The position numbers were made by a program, and so were the translations under genes. From Hahella sp050299855 (GTDB taxonomy: Bacteria > Pseudomonadota > Gammaproteobacteria > Pseudomonadales > Oleiphilaceae), in contig JBNKWQ010000051.1 of NCBI GenBank assembly GCA_050299855.1, positions 1-64,000 of the forward strand: 64,000 nt of DNA. The letters are read 5' to 3'. Below, piece after piece: positions 32,770-41,000 of this stretch (position 1 is the first letter of the stretch; every line of letters begins with the position of its first letter). The notes beneath the pieces are model-generated. The model ran no database searches. It was not told the DNA's origin and worked only from the letters and a program-made list of their open reading frames with translations.

Positions 32770-34301
32770 TGCTTAAAGTCACCTCCATCAAACAATTCCT
32801 GCTACTCGCCATTATTGGCCTGGTCGTCATCAGTGGCACTATTACGCTGGTAGCCAACTACGAAGAAACCCAGGAACAGGTTGAAGAACTCTTTGATGCG
32901 GAGCTTGCGCAAATGGCCAGAGTGCTGCAGAGCATTCTTATCAGCCAGCTTAAAAGAACCAATCTTGAGTCGTTAAAGCAGGCCCTGGTTTATGAAGACT
33001 TCAGTGCGGCCGAGGAATTGGAAGGTGAAGAAGATCACCATCACGAATACACTGACCTTGGCCATAAATATGAAAAAAAGCTGGCCTTTCAGGTGTGGCA
33101 TGACGATGGACGCATGCTCATCCATACCAAGTCGGCTGAAGGATATAAATTCCGCCGTATGGATGCCGGCTTTCATGTACTCAAAGGCGAGGGTAGCAAC
33201 TGGCGCACCTTCACCCTGCATGACACACAATTGAAAGCCTGGATTCAGGTTGCCCAGCGGGCAGATGTCCGCAGCGAGCTCGTCGGTGAAATTGCCCTGC
33301 AATCGATTTGGCCTTCACTAGTGTTGATAGTGCTCCTGATCATCGGAATCGGCTGGGTGGTAAAACGAGCCCTGACGCCGTTACAGGACGTGTCTGAACA
33401 ACTGGAAAAACGTAGCGCGGATAATCTCTCAACCCTGTCTGATAATCAGTACCCTTCAGAGCTAAAACTGCTGGTGGCGGCCATTAACGGATTGTTTACC
33501 CGGCTGCAGAGAGCGATGGAACGTGAGCGGCGCTTTACAGCCGATGCGGCACACGAATTGCGCACCCCATTAGCAGCCACAAAGGTGCACCTGGAAAATG
33601 CACTGGTGGCGATCAAAAACGACACACCAGCACCCGATGAAGCACAAAAAAATGTGTGGAAGGAAGGCAAACAAACACCTCCGAGCTCCACCCCACAATC
33701 TCCCCTACAATCTGCCCTACAACCTAGCCAGCTACCTGTCCAGCAAATGCAGAGCCTGGCTGCTGACTGTATCATTAAGGCACTAACCGGCTTGCAACGC
33801 CTGATCCACCTGGTGGAACAACTATTACAGCTGAGCCGCCTGGAGCAGGAAAACCAACAGCTGGAAAAACAAAACATTTTGCTAAACGATATCGTTTCCG
33901 CTGAGGTGGATGCCATTCATCACTATGCTGCCGGCAAAAACGTTTCAGTCATGATAGATAACCAGGCTTCGGTATCCATTAAAGCCAATTCGAGTATGCT
34001 GCATATTCTGATCCGCAACCTGATTGACAATGCCGTTCGTTATTCGCCTCAAGACGGGATTGTTAATGTGCGCCTGAGCAACAATGAGTTGATAGTCGAA
34101 GATCAAGGCCCGGGCATCCCTGTAGAATTGCGGGACCAGATATTTGAACGGTTCTTTCGCGGCAAGTCCTCCAGGGAAAGCGGTAGCGGTCTGGGCCTCT
34201 CCATTGTCCAGGAAATCGCACAGCTGCATGGCATGCAGATAGAATTGAGCGATGCAGCGGGTGAAAAAAGTGGATTGAGGGTGCAGGTCCTGATGTCCTG
34301 A
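32769..34301 (+). CDS. sensor histidine kinase, QseC/PmrB-like, with unusual insert in its DHp domain
   Basis: The 510-residue kinase has two membrane helices (FLLLAIIGLVVISGTITLVA; LVLIVLLIIGIGWVV) around a periplasmic sensor, which includes an acidic, histidine-rich patch, EELEGEEDHHHEY, possibly for metal sensing. HAMP, HisKA with DAAHELRTPLAATKVHLENA, then an unusual spacer of about 40 residues rich in Pro, Gln and Ser (KQTPPSSTPQSPLQSALQ...) interrupts the two dimerisation helices before LQRLIHLVEQLLQLSRLEQE. The ATPase domain is complete (NLIDNAVRYS, EDQGPGIP, GSGLGLSIV). The spacer is encoded by short DNA repeats, so it probably grew by slippage. It pairs with the upstream regulator. 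Confidence 0.88.
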   Translation: MLKVTSIKQFLLLAIIGLVVISGTITLVANYEETQEQVEELFDAELAQMARVLQSILISQLKRTNLESLKQALVYEDFSAAEELEGEEDHHHEYTDLGHKYEKKLAFQVWHDDGRMLIHTKSAEGYKFRRMDAGFHVLKGEGSNWRTFTLHDTQLKAWIQVAQRADVRSELVGEIALQSIWPSLVLIVLLIIGIGWVVKRALTPLQDVSEQLEKRSADNLSTLSDNQYPSELKLLVAAINGLFTRLQRAMERERRFTADAAHELRTPLAATKVHLENALVAIKNDTPAPDEAQKNVWKEGKQTPPSSTPQSPLQSALQPSQLPVQQMQSLAADCIIKALTGLQRLIHLVEQLLQLSRLEQENQQLEKQNILLNDIVSAEVDAIHHYAAGKNVSVMIDNQASVSIKANSSMLHILIRNLIDNAVRYSPQDGIVNVRLSNNELIVEDQGPGIPVELRDQIFERFFRGKSSRESGSGLGLSIVQEIAQLHGMQIELSDAAGEKSGLRVQVLMS

Positions 34302-34310
34302 CCAATGACT

Positions 34311-34790
34311 CTATAACCAGCGCCTCACTTCCTGCTTGTAAGACAGATATTCATCGCCAAACATTTTCGTTAAGGCGCGCTCTTCCGGACCGATTTGAAA
34401 ACGGTTCATATAAGGAATAAAGACCAACCCCAGAAGCATGGAGACCCCGCTACCCAGGAATAATCCCCACCCCATAATCAGCAGAAAAAACCCCACATAC
34501 ATAGGATTCCGGCTGGCCTTGTAAATGCCGGACCGGACCAACGAACTGGCCTCACCGGGGTCCAGCGGGTTCACGGTGGTTTTGGCTTTGCGAAATCCGA
34601 ATACACCCATTCCACAAATGATTATTCCGGCCAGGGCGATAATAAAGGCTGCGGCATAACCGGGAACTCCAGACGAAAATTTCAATACCGGAGTATAGGA
34701 CGCAAAGTACATTAGAGCAGCAAATACCAGCATTAACAGTAGCGGCGGAATTTTCAGTTCAAGCTTTTCCATGGTGATCGGTTGATCCAT
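34311..34790 (-). CDS. isoprenylcysteine carboxyl methyltransferase-like membrane protein
   Basis: The protein has about 159 residues with four hydrophobic helices. The C-terminal region carries the ICMT/PEMT-type signature SGIYKASRNPMYVGFFLLIM and EERALTKMFGDEYLSYKQEV, known to bind S-adenosylmethionine at the membrane face. Bacterial members are usually uncharacterised methyltransferases of lipids or small hydrophobic molecules. The start at MDQPITMEKLELK fits the family; the longer frame adds a leader overlapping the divergent gene. It is convergent with the sensor kinase and 9 bp from its end, so transcripts may overlap. Confidence 0.8.
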   Translation of the reverse strand: MDQPITMEKLELKIPPLLLMLVFAALMYFASYTPVLKFSSGVPGYAAAFIIALAGIIICGMGVFGFRKAKTTVNPLDPGEASSLVRSGIYKASRNPMYVGFFLLIMGWGLFLGSGVSMLLGLVFIPYMNRFQIGPEERALTKMFGDEYLSYKQEVRRWL

Positions 34791-34913
34791 ATTTAGAAAA
34801 GATACGATTAAGATAGCATTTGATGGAAGCGTAGCTTGAGATTTACATATCAAAGCACGATGATTCATCCATTCTTACTTCCTGCTCGCTTGCAACCATC
34901 AAAAGGGATGACT

Positions 34914-36530
34914 ATGAGAACCCGATTTTTTCAAACCACAATAGCGCTAATTGTTGCAGCTCTTATCCTGGGCCTTATGTGGCAGGGATTTTGGTGGTTG
35001 CTACTGCCGTTGGCCCTGGTATTGGCTATTGGGCTTTACGATGTCAGTCAGACCAAACAAACCCTGAGGCGAAACTTTCCGTTTATCGGCCGGGGTCGCT
35101 GGCTGATGGAAGCGGCACGTCCATTCGTGTATCAATATTTTATCGAATCCGATGTTAATGGCAGCCCGATAAACCGAATGTTCCGCTCTATTGTCTATCA
35201 GAGGGCGAAAGGCGATCTGGCCACAACCCCTTACGGCACCAAACTCGATACTTACACCACCGGTTATGAGTGGATCAGCCATTCCATAGGCGCATTGAAT
35301 ATTGAAGACATCAACCATAACCCGAGAGTTAAGGTTGGTGGCCCCGATTGCCTGCAACCCTACGATGCCAGTCCATTGAATATCTCAGCGATGAGTTTTG
35401 GAGCCTTAAGCGCTAATGCTATACAGGCACTCAATAAAGGTGCCATGCTTGGTGGCTTTGCCCATAACAGTGGCGAAGGTGGCCTGTCGGATCATCACCT
35501 TAAATACGGTGGCGATATTATCTGGCAGATCGGTACGGGTTACTTCGGCTGCCGTGATGAAAATGGCCAGTTTTCCGAGGAAAACTTCCGCGAAAAGGCG
35601 GGATTGGACTGCGTGAAAATGATTGAGATTAAAATCTCTCAAGGTGCAAAGCCAGGTCACGGCGGTATTTTGCCCGCTGATAAGAACACGCCGGAGATTG
35701 CCCGCATTCGTCTTGTGCAGCCTCACACCGATGTTATTTCACCATCTTTCCATAGCGCTTTTAACAGCCCTGTCGGGCTGATGCACTTTATCAAAAAGCT
35801 GCGGGACCTGTCCGATGGCAAACCCGTGGGTTTTAAACTCTGTATCGGCCGGCAAAGTGAGTTTATTGCCATATGCAAAGCCATGGTGGAAACCGGCATC
35901 AAACCGGATTTTATTACCGTGGATGGAGGTGAAGGCGGTACCGGCGCCGCCCCTCTGGAGTACAGCAACTCGGTCGGTATGCCGTTGCGTGATGCCCTGG
36001 CGTTTGTTTCTGACTGTTTAATAGGCTTTAACCTGAAAGACGATATCAGGGTCATCGCTTCAGGCAAGATGTTTACCGCCTTTCATATTGTCCGCTCAAT
36101 CGCACTCGGGGCAGACCTGTGCAACAGTGCCAGGGGCATGATGCTGGCCCTGGGCTGTGTGCAGTCTCTGGTCTGCAACAATAACCATTGCCCGACCGGA
36201 ATAGCGACCCAGAACCCGGAATTATCCCAGGGCTTGAATGTGGAAGATAAAGCAGAGCGAGTGGCCCGCTTTCATGCCGAAACTGTTCATGCTGCCGTGG
36301 ATATTGCCTCATCCGCCGGTTTGACCAGTCCGTCAGAGGTAAACCGCACCCACCTGTTCCGCCGTGTGAGCCAGCAACGCATTGAAAGATTTGACCAGTT
36401 TTTCCCTTATCAGAAGCGAGGATCTTTTTTGCAGGAACCCTACCCCGACGAATATCGCCATTATATCGAGGAGGCATCACCGGACAGCTTCAAGCCTGCC
36501 AGCTATATTTCTCATGTAAGTGAACAATAA
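34914..36530 (+). CDS. membrane-anchored FMN-binding glutamate synthase-family protein
   Basis: The 538-residue protein has one or two N-terminal membrane helices (IALIVAALILGLMWQGFWWL) and a glutamate synthase central/FMN barrel. Key segments are LNISAMSFGALSANAIQALN, KPGHGGILPADKN, TVDGGEGGTGAAPLEYSNSV and CNNNHCPTGIATQNPEL, whose cysteines correspond to the iron-sulphur site of GltB. There is no glutaminase domain, so it is not a full glutamate synthase; such stand-alone proteins are common and of uncertain function. ATG at 34914 is placed 7 bp after aaaggg; an ATG two codons earlier is too close to it. Confidence 0.88.
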   Translation: MRTRFFQTTIALIVAALILGLMWQGFWWLLLPLALVLAIGLYDVSQTKQTLRRNFPFIGRGRWLMEAARPFVYQYFIESDVNGSPINRMFRSIVYQRAKGDLATTPYGTKLDTYTTGYEWISHSIGALNIEDINHNPRVKVGGPDCLQPYDASPLNISAMSFGALSANAIQALNKGAMLGGFAHNSGEGGLSDHHLKYGGDIIWQIGTGYFGCRDENGQFSEENFREKAGLDCVKMIEIKISQGAKPGHGGILPADKNTPEIARIRLVQPHTDVISPSFHSAFNSPVGLMHFIKKLRDLSDGKPVGFKLCIGRQSEFIAICKAMVETGIKPDFITVDGGEGGTGAAPLEYSNSVGMPLRDALAFVSDCLIGFNLKDDIRVIASGKMFTAFHIVRSIALGADLCNSARGMMLALGCVQSLVCNNNHCPTGIATQNPELSQGLNVEDKAERVARFHAETVHAAVDIASSAGLTSPSEVNRTHLFRRVSQQRIERFDQFFPYQKRGSFLQEPYPDEYRHYIEEASPDSFKPASYISHVSEQ

Positions 36531-36558
36531 AACAGATGGGTACCATGTAAACGGACCA

Positions 36559-36579
36559 CTGCCGGGAAAACCCCGGCAG
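36559..36579. terminator. hairpin between convergent genes
   Basis: CTGCCGGG-aaaac-CCCGGCAG, a perfect 8-bp stem, lies between the stops of the glutamate synthase-like gene and the convergent cupin gene. Flanking T-runs are weak on both strands, so it may act as a modest bidirectional terminator. Confidence 0.55.
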
Positions 36580-36609
36580 CTTATGTTTAAGCAGGCACAA
36601 ACGCTGCCG

Positions 36610-37092
36610 TTAAACTTTTTTACCTGCTACCGGTTCCTGAATATTTTCCAGGTCCACCAGATTCCATTCCATACCCTTGTTTCTGTAAATACGTTTCTTC
36701 TTTTCAGAATAGTCAGCCACATCATGGTCGAGCCGCTGACCAACGACGATACACTTGAGCACTGACTCTCCGGTATTGACCAGCTTGTGGGTTTTGCCGC
36801 CAACACGGTATCCGATAAAATCACCGGCCTTGACCGGCAGCACATCCTCTCCTATGGTAGCGTCCGCCTGGCCTTCCAGGATATAGACGCACTCCTCTTC
36901 GAAGTAGTGAACATGCATTTCTGTGGACTCAAATCCCGGTTGTATCTCAATAATATGAAACCCGATGCTTTCCAGTCCTGTCAGGTCTCCCAGAGACTTG
37001 TTGACCCTGCGGGCATTGGGATTCAGAAAATGGGTTTTCTCAATCCCCTCATAGTCTTCAATTTCTTCCCTGGTCAGGAGGTATTTATCCAT
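36610..37092 (-). CDS. cupin domain protein
   Basis: The protein has about 160 residues with a single cupin barrel: STEMHVHYFEEECVYILEGQ (metal-binding HxH...E), ADATIGEDVLPVKAGDFIGY and a later THKLVNTGE histidine. It probably binds a divalent metal and a small ligand; the substrate is unknown. The N-terminal half (YLLTREEIEDYEGIEKTHFL) is typical of short cupins with a leading helical tail. The start MDKYLLT follows agaggaag. It is codirectional with the GFA-family gene 93 bp upstream and convergent with the glutamate synthase-like gene. Confidence 0.8.
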   Translation of the reverse strand: MDKYLLTREEIEDYEGIEKTHFLNPNARRVNKSLGDLTGLESIGFHIIEIQPGFESTEMHVHYFEEECVYILEGQADATIGEDVLPVKAGDFIGYRVGGKTHKLVNTGESVLKCIVVGQRLDHDVADYSEKKKRIYRNKGMEWNLVDLENIQEPVAGKKV

Positions 37093-37185
37093 GGGCTTCC
37101 TCTTCAATTTGATTCAAATTCGGGCACTTATCAACTTGCCATTTGCTGACCATTAACCAACGAATAGCCAGCCACAAGTGGCGTT

Positions 37186-37590
37186 CTACAAATGCCGTAC
37201 TTCAGCAGGTGCAGACCACCAGTTGTTACTTTTGCCATCGGCGAAATTAACCGGCAGTTCTGCCAGCTCACTTTCACTGATATCGTCCAGACATGCCAGG
37301 TTGATAGAATAAAAGGCTCCACCGAACTCTTCAATGTATCCTTCCACAAAGGGCTTTACACCGCATATTTTGCAGAACTGGTGCTGGCTGCTTTTAGTGT
37401 TGAATCTATAGCTCGACAAGGCTTGTTTGCCTTCAACCAGGCGAAAACTATCCGGTTTGATCATCGCGCCCCAAAACCGGCCCTTGGCACAGATGGAACA
37501 ATTGCATTTACCTGTACCTGCGGCCAGGTCCATATCAGCTTCGAATTTGACGAGTCCGCAGTGACAGCTTCCGTGATAAGTCTTTTTCAT
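37186..37590 (-). CDS. GFA family (glutathione-dependent formaldehyde-activating enzyme-like) protein
   Basis: The 134-residue protein has the GFA zinc-binding pattern: GSCHCGLVKFEA at the N-terminus, CNCSICAKGRFWG and HQFCKICGVKPF, which together give the two zinc sites of the fold. Family members add glutathione to formaldehyde or have other undefined roles; the low specificity of the family makes the substrate uncertain. It opens a short minus-strand pair with the cupin gene. Its upstream side faces the minisatellite before the phosphatase gene. Confidence 0.85.
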   Translation of the reverse strand: MKKTYHGSCHCGLVKFEADMDLAAGTGKCNCSICAKGRFWGAMIKPDSFRLVEGKQALSSYRFNTKSSQHQFCKICGVKPFVEGYIEEFGGAFYSINLACLDDISESELAELPVNFADGKSNNWWSAPAEVRHL

Positions 37591-37659
37591 GATTCCATAT
37601 CCTTACTAATGACGTAGCTGTGAGTTTTCGGGTGTTCATCAGAGCAGTCTATGAAGGAA

Positions 37660-37683
37660 CTACTGACAACACTATGTCAGTAG
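37660..37683. repeat. perfect 9-bp inverted repeat
   Basis: CTACTGACA-acacta-TGTCAGTAG lies upstream of the GFA gene and about 255 bp upstream of the alkaline phosphatase start. No T-run follows, so an operator is as likely as a terminator. Confidence 0.5.
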
Positions 37684-37724
37684 CGTTTTAGGTTATTTCA
37701 GGATTCCTTTCAGGCAGCGCCAGC

Positions 37725-37830
37725 CAGCTACTACCAGCTACTACCAGCTACTACCAACTGCTACCAACTGCTACCAACTGCTACAAGCTACTACCAGCAA
37801 CTATCTGCCAGCTACTACCAACTACGACCA
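37725..37830 (+). repeat. 10-bp minisatellite (about ten units of ccagctacta-type)
   Basis: Units such as ctaccagcta, ctaccaactg and ctacaagcta repeat head-to-tail with few gaps for about 105 bp, ending about 107 bp before the alkaline phosphatase gene. Units are all close variants and there are no unique spacers, so this is not CRISPR. The rest of the 347-bp gap holds the inverted repeat noted above and no gene. Confidence 0.85.
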
Positions 37831-37937
37831 TTAGATAACAGAGTGTCACACAGGTTTAACTTGAAGTTCATATTCAGGCCCTAGATTGGAAACCCCTAAC
37901 CTCAAAAGTAAACAATACCTGGACAAGGTGATAAGAA

Positions 37938-39581
37938 ATGAAAGTTCAAAAAGGCCTGTTAGCCATGAGCGCTTTTACGCTGACCTTTGGCGCAGCAATC
38001 AATGCTCATGCGAGTGAACCTCTCCCTTCCCACCAGGCACACAACGCCTGGTATTCTGACGCTCAGGATGAGCTGTATAAAAAACTAAGACTGGTGCGTG
38101 GACTAGGTCACCAAAAAGCCAAGAACGTCATTCTTTTTGTGGGCGACGGCATGGGAATTTCCACCGTTACCGCTGCCCGTATTCTGGACGGCCAGCAGAA
38201 AGGCATGCCCGGCGAGGAAAACTTCCTCAGCTTCGGCGAGTTCCCTTTCACAGCGATGTCCAAAACCTTCAACGTAGATGCACAAACCCCAGACTCTGCC
38301 GGCACTATGACTGCCATGATGAGCGGTGTTAAGACGGATGCCGGTGTTATCGGCGTTGATGAAGATATCATTCGCGGCGACTGCACTACCGTTGCCGGCA
38401 ATGAATTGACCACTGCACTGGAGCTGGCAGAAATTGCTGGAAAATCTACCGGCGTCATCTCTACCGCACGTATTACCCACGCAACCCCTGCTGCCACTTA
38501 CGCCAAGTCCGCAGAGCGCAACTGGGAAGACAACTCTGATATGCCTGCGGAGGCAATTGCACAAGGCTGTGAAGATATTGCTTCCCAGTTGGTCAACTTT
38601 GAGGAAAATCTGGAAGCACGTTACAGAAAACTGAATGTTGACGGCATTGAAGTGGTGATGGGTGGCGGGCGTCGTCACTTCCTACCAAAAGACGCTTCAG
38701 CCAACAGCCCCGATGCGGTAAGTGCCGTGGAAGGTGATCGTACTGACGGACGCAATCTGGTAACTGAATGGACCAACAAGTACCCTTCCGGCGAGTATGT
38801 CTACGACCAGGCCGGGTTTGATGCCATTAATCCAAGATACACTGACCGCATTTTCGGCTTGTTCAATGAATCTCACATGCAGTACGAAGCTGATCGCGGT
38901 AACGATATCGCAGGTGAGCCTTCACTGAGCGAAATGACGGATAAAGCCATTCAAGTGCTGCAACACAACCGTAAAGGGTTCTTCCTGATGGTGGAAGCGG
39001 GCCGCATTGACCATGCTCACCACGCAGGTAACGCCTATAACGCACTGACTGACACCATTGAGTTGTCGAAAGCGGTTAAAACAGCCCTGGAAAACACTGA
39101 TCCCAGAAACACGCTTATCGTAGTAACTGCGGACCATGGTCATGTATTCACCATCGCCGGTTATCCAAAACGCGGCAACCCGATTCTAGGCAAAGAGGTG
39201 GGTATTGGTAGTGATGCAGCCTCATTGGCCGCCGATGGTATGCCTTACACCACTCTGGGCTATATGAACGGCCTTGGCTTCCGCGATCTGGGCGATGAAA
39301 CTAATGCTGACGAAGGCTATAACTACGCCATCGAAGCAGGCCGGCAGGACCTGACAGCAATAGACACTGAAACTCCTGGGTTCCATCAGGAAACTTTGAT
39401 TCCATTAACGTCGGAAACTCACTCCGGTGAAGATGTCGGCATCTACACCACCGGACCAGGCGCCGTTTTACTAACCGGGACACTGGAACAGAACATGATT
39501 TTCCATGTTATGGACTATGCCGGTGAACTTTCTAAAGGTGCTAAACGCGCTTTGCGCCATAAGAAAAGATGGCATTGGTAA
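37938..39581 (+). CDS. alkaline phosphatase, secreted (PhoA superfamily)
   Basis: The 547-residue protein has a signal peptide (VQKGLLAMSAFTLTFGAAIN, cut after AHA), so it is periplasmic or secreted. The metal and active-site motifs of the family are clear: FVGDGMGISTVTAAR (first Asp), DSAGTMTAMMSG (nucleophile Ser), FFLMVEAGRIDHAHHAGN (Asp and His ligands), TADHGHVFTIAG and a late ETHSGEDVGIY His. It releases phosphate from organic esters for uptake. A partial pho-box-like tgtcacacaggtttaac lies at about 37842, but the match is weak. A strong terminator follows. Confidence 0.93.
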   Translation: MKVQKGLLAMSAFTLTFGAAINAHASEPLPSHQAHNAWYSDAQDELYKKLRLVRGLGHQKAKNVILFVGDGMGISTVTAARILDGQQKGMPGEENFLSFGEFPFTAMSKTFNVDAQTPDSAGTMTAMMSGVKTDAGVIGVDEDIIRGDCTTVAGNELTTALELAEIAGKSTGVISTARITHATPAATYAKSAERNWEDNSDMPAEAIAQGCEDIASQLVNFEENLEARYRKLNVDGIEVVMGGGRRHFLPKDASANSPDAVSAVEGDRTDGRNLVTEWTNKYPSGEYVYDQAGFDAINPRYTDRIFGLFNESHMQYEADRGNDIAGEPSLSEMTDKAIQVLQHNRKGFFLMVEAGRIDHAHHAGNAYNALTDTIELSKAVKTALENTDPRNTLIVVTADHGHVFTIAGYPKRGNPILGKEVGIGSDAASLAADGMPYTTLGYMNGLGFRDLGDETNADEGYNYAIEAGRQDLTAIDTETPGFHQETLIPLTSETHSGEDVGIYTTGPGAVLLTGTLEQNMIFHVMDYAGELSKGAKRALRHKKRWHW

Positions 39582-39604
39582 CAGCCATTTAACCCTTGGA
39601 AGTC

Positions 39605-39638
39605 AGTACAGGGCTGCTACAGCCCTGTACTTGTTATT
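39605..39638 (+). terminator. rho-independent terminator of the alkaline phosphatase gene
   Basis: AGTACAGGGCTG-cta-CAGCCCTGTACT is a perfect 12-bp stem followed by tgttatt, 23 bp after the stop codon. It precedes the next gene by about 23 bp, implying a separate promoter for that gene. Confidence 0.85.
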
Positions 39639-39660
39639 GCGCCTAACGAAAACAATTTGA

Positions 39661-40464
39661 ATGGTGGGGAAAAAGTTGAGAGTGCCAGTGAAAAAGATCA
39701 TTGCGATTGTGACGGGTATGCTTGTCCATACGGCAGTACTTGCAAATTGTGACGCCGACATCGCCAATATCGGTGCGCATTATCAGATAACAAAACAGAT
39801 CAAGCCGATACAAACAAGCGAGCACTCTACGGGCTCTGCAAGCCACAGTACCTCATCCATTAAGGAAAATATGCTGTTCTGGCGTCGGGGAAATGAAGTG
39901 GCCCATGAATATCCGGAAGCCGGCATCACTGAAATCTGGAACCTTGTATCCAATGGCCAAGTGAGACCCATTCGCTACTTCGACAAGGAGAAACGTGGGA
40001 TTGAGTATCAACCGGATGATATCAACAAAGGGAAAGGCGATCGCGATTGGAGCGGTAAATTCCAGTTGATTTCCGATGCACAGCTGGCAGCGATGACCCT
40101 GGTTTCAAGGCAAGGTCAGGGCTGCAAAGCGGAGGAAGTCTACCACCTGGAAACAAGCACATTGAAAAGCGAACTGGTATGGCTGCCACAACTTAAACTG
40201 GTAAAGCGATTCAGCGAAGAGCGGCCCAATTTCAAGCTGATATGGAATTTGCAGGAAATCATCCATGAACCCAAGCAAATCAATCGGATCTTTGCGACCC
40301 GCTCTGATTTCCTACTGATGGATTATGCGGATATCGGTGACAATGAAAGTGATCCCTTTGTACGTAAACTGATTAACCAGGGCTTCGTTTCCCACACGAC
40401 CTCAGGCTTTTATAATGAGCACGGCCAACCAATTGCCGGGGAGCATTCCGGGCATTCTCATTAA
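39661..40464 (+). CDS. uncharacterised exported protein downstream of alkaline phosphatase
   Basis: The 267-residue protein begins with a basic segment and a probable signal peptide (VKKIIAIVTGMLVHTAVLA, cut before NCDAD). The mature part has ENMLFWRRGNEVAHEYPEAG and EYQPDDINKGKGDRDWSGKF, an internal Cys pair candidate (SRQGQGCKAEEV), and ends in a histidine-rich tail (GEHSGHSH) suggesting metal binding. I do not recognise the family. It may share phosphate-related control with the phosphatase next door, but a terminator separates them. It is convergent with the MmcQ/YjbR gene. Confidence 0.6.
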   Translation: MVGKKLRVPVKKIIAIVTGMLVHTAVLANCDADIANIGAHYQITKQIKPIQTSEHSTGSASHSTSSIKENMLFWRRGNEVAHEYPEAGITEIWNLVSNGQVRPIRYFDKEKRGIEYQPDDINKGKGDRDWSGKFQLISDAQLAAMTLVSRQGQGCKAEEVYHLETSTLKSELVWLPQLKLVKRFSEERPNFKLIWNLQEIIHEPKQINRIFATRSDFLLMDYADIGDNESDPFVRKLINQGFVSHTTSGFYNEHGQPIAGEHSGHSH

Positions 40465-40478
40465 TATGGCTGCGGGGG

Positions 40479-40874
40479 TTAAACCGCCACTATCCCTGTA
40501 ACTGAAATATCACGCTGAACCTTTTTGGGCAGGGCGCTCACCGCTTTGCGATATGACCACTGCACCAGTTCCTGCAAATAGTCAGCATCGAATTCAGCCA
40601 CAGTTACGATGCTGATCCAGTGGAAACGGTGCATATAGCGAGCTGGTTTCACTCCCGGCTGATCGGTAAGTTCTATAAATCTTTCAGGTGTTACCCGTAT
40701 GCTGAAGCGCCATTGTTCAGGCTCGCTGGTCTTGAAGTAGGCGAAGTTTTTACCGCCCACAGAAAAGGTCATGATGTTGGCAGGAGGACCGGCCTCTTTT
40801 TGCAGAGAAGCCGGCAGGGTCAGACAAAATGTAGTCAGTTCTTCAACGGTCATGGCAGCAGTATTCGCATCCAT
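40479..40874 (-). CDS. MmcQ/YjbR family protein
   Basis: The 131-residue protein has the YjbR pattern: a short helical start (MTVEELTTFCLTLPAS), then MTFSVGGKNFAYFKTSEPEQ, SIRVTPERFIELTDQPGVKP, the signature HRFHWISIV and SYRKAVSALPKKVQ. The fold is a small double-wing module related to CyaY-like proteins and is said to bind DNA in some cases, but no clear role is established. It is monocistronic and convergent with the exported histidine-tail protein. Confidence 0.85.
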   Translation of the reverse strand: MDANTAAMTVEELTTFCLTLPASLQKEAGPPANIMTFSVGGKNFAYFKTSEPEQWRFSIRVTPERFIELTDQPGVKPARYMHRFHWISIVTVAEFDADYLQELVQWSYRKAVSALPKKVQRDISVTGIVAV

Positions 40875-41000
40875 TAAGTCAGACTTTAAGAGAGGTCAGA
40901 CTGTTACAGCCACAGCACTCCGGGGAGCATTTAGAGGCTGCGGCGGTAATAGGTCTCCAATATCGGTATTACTGCGAAATCCTCAGGAAACTTACCATGC

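Noticed and set aside
37725..37830. Possible CRISPR array before the alkaline phosphatase gene
   Set aside because: Units are 10 bp and adjacent with no unique spacers; no cas genes are present. It is a minisatellite.
37842..37870. Pho box before the alkaline phosphatase gene
   Set aside because: gtgtcacacaggtttaac matches the PhoB consensus only partly in its first half, so I do not list it as a site.
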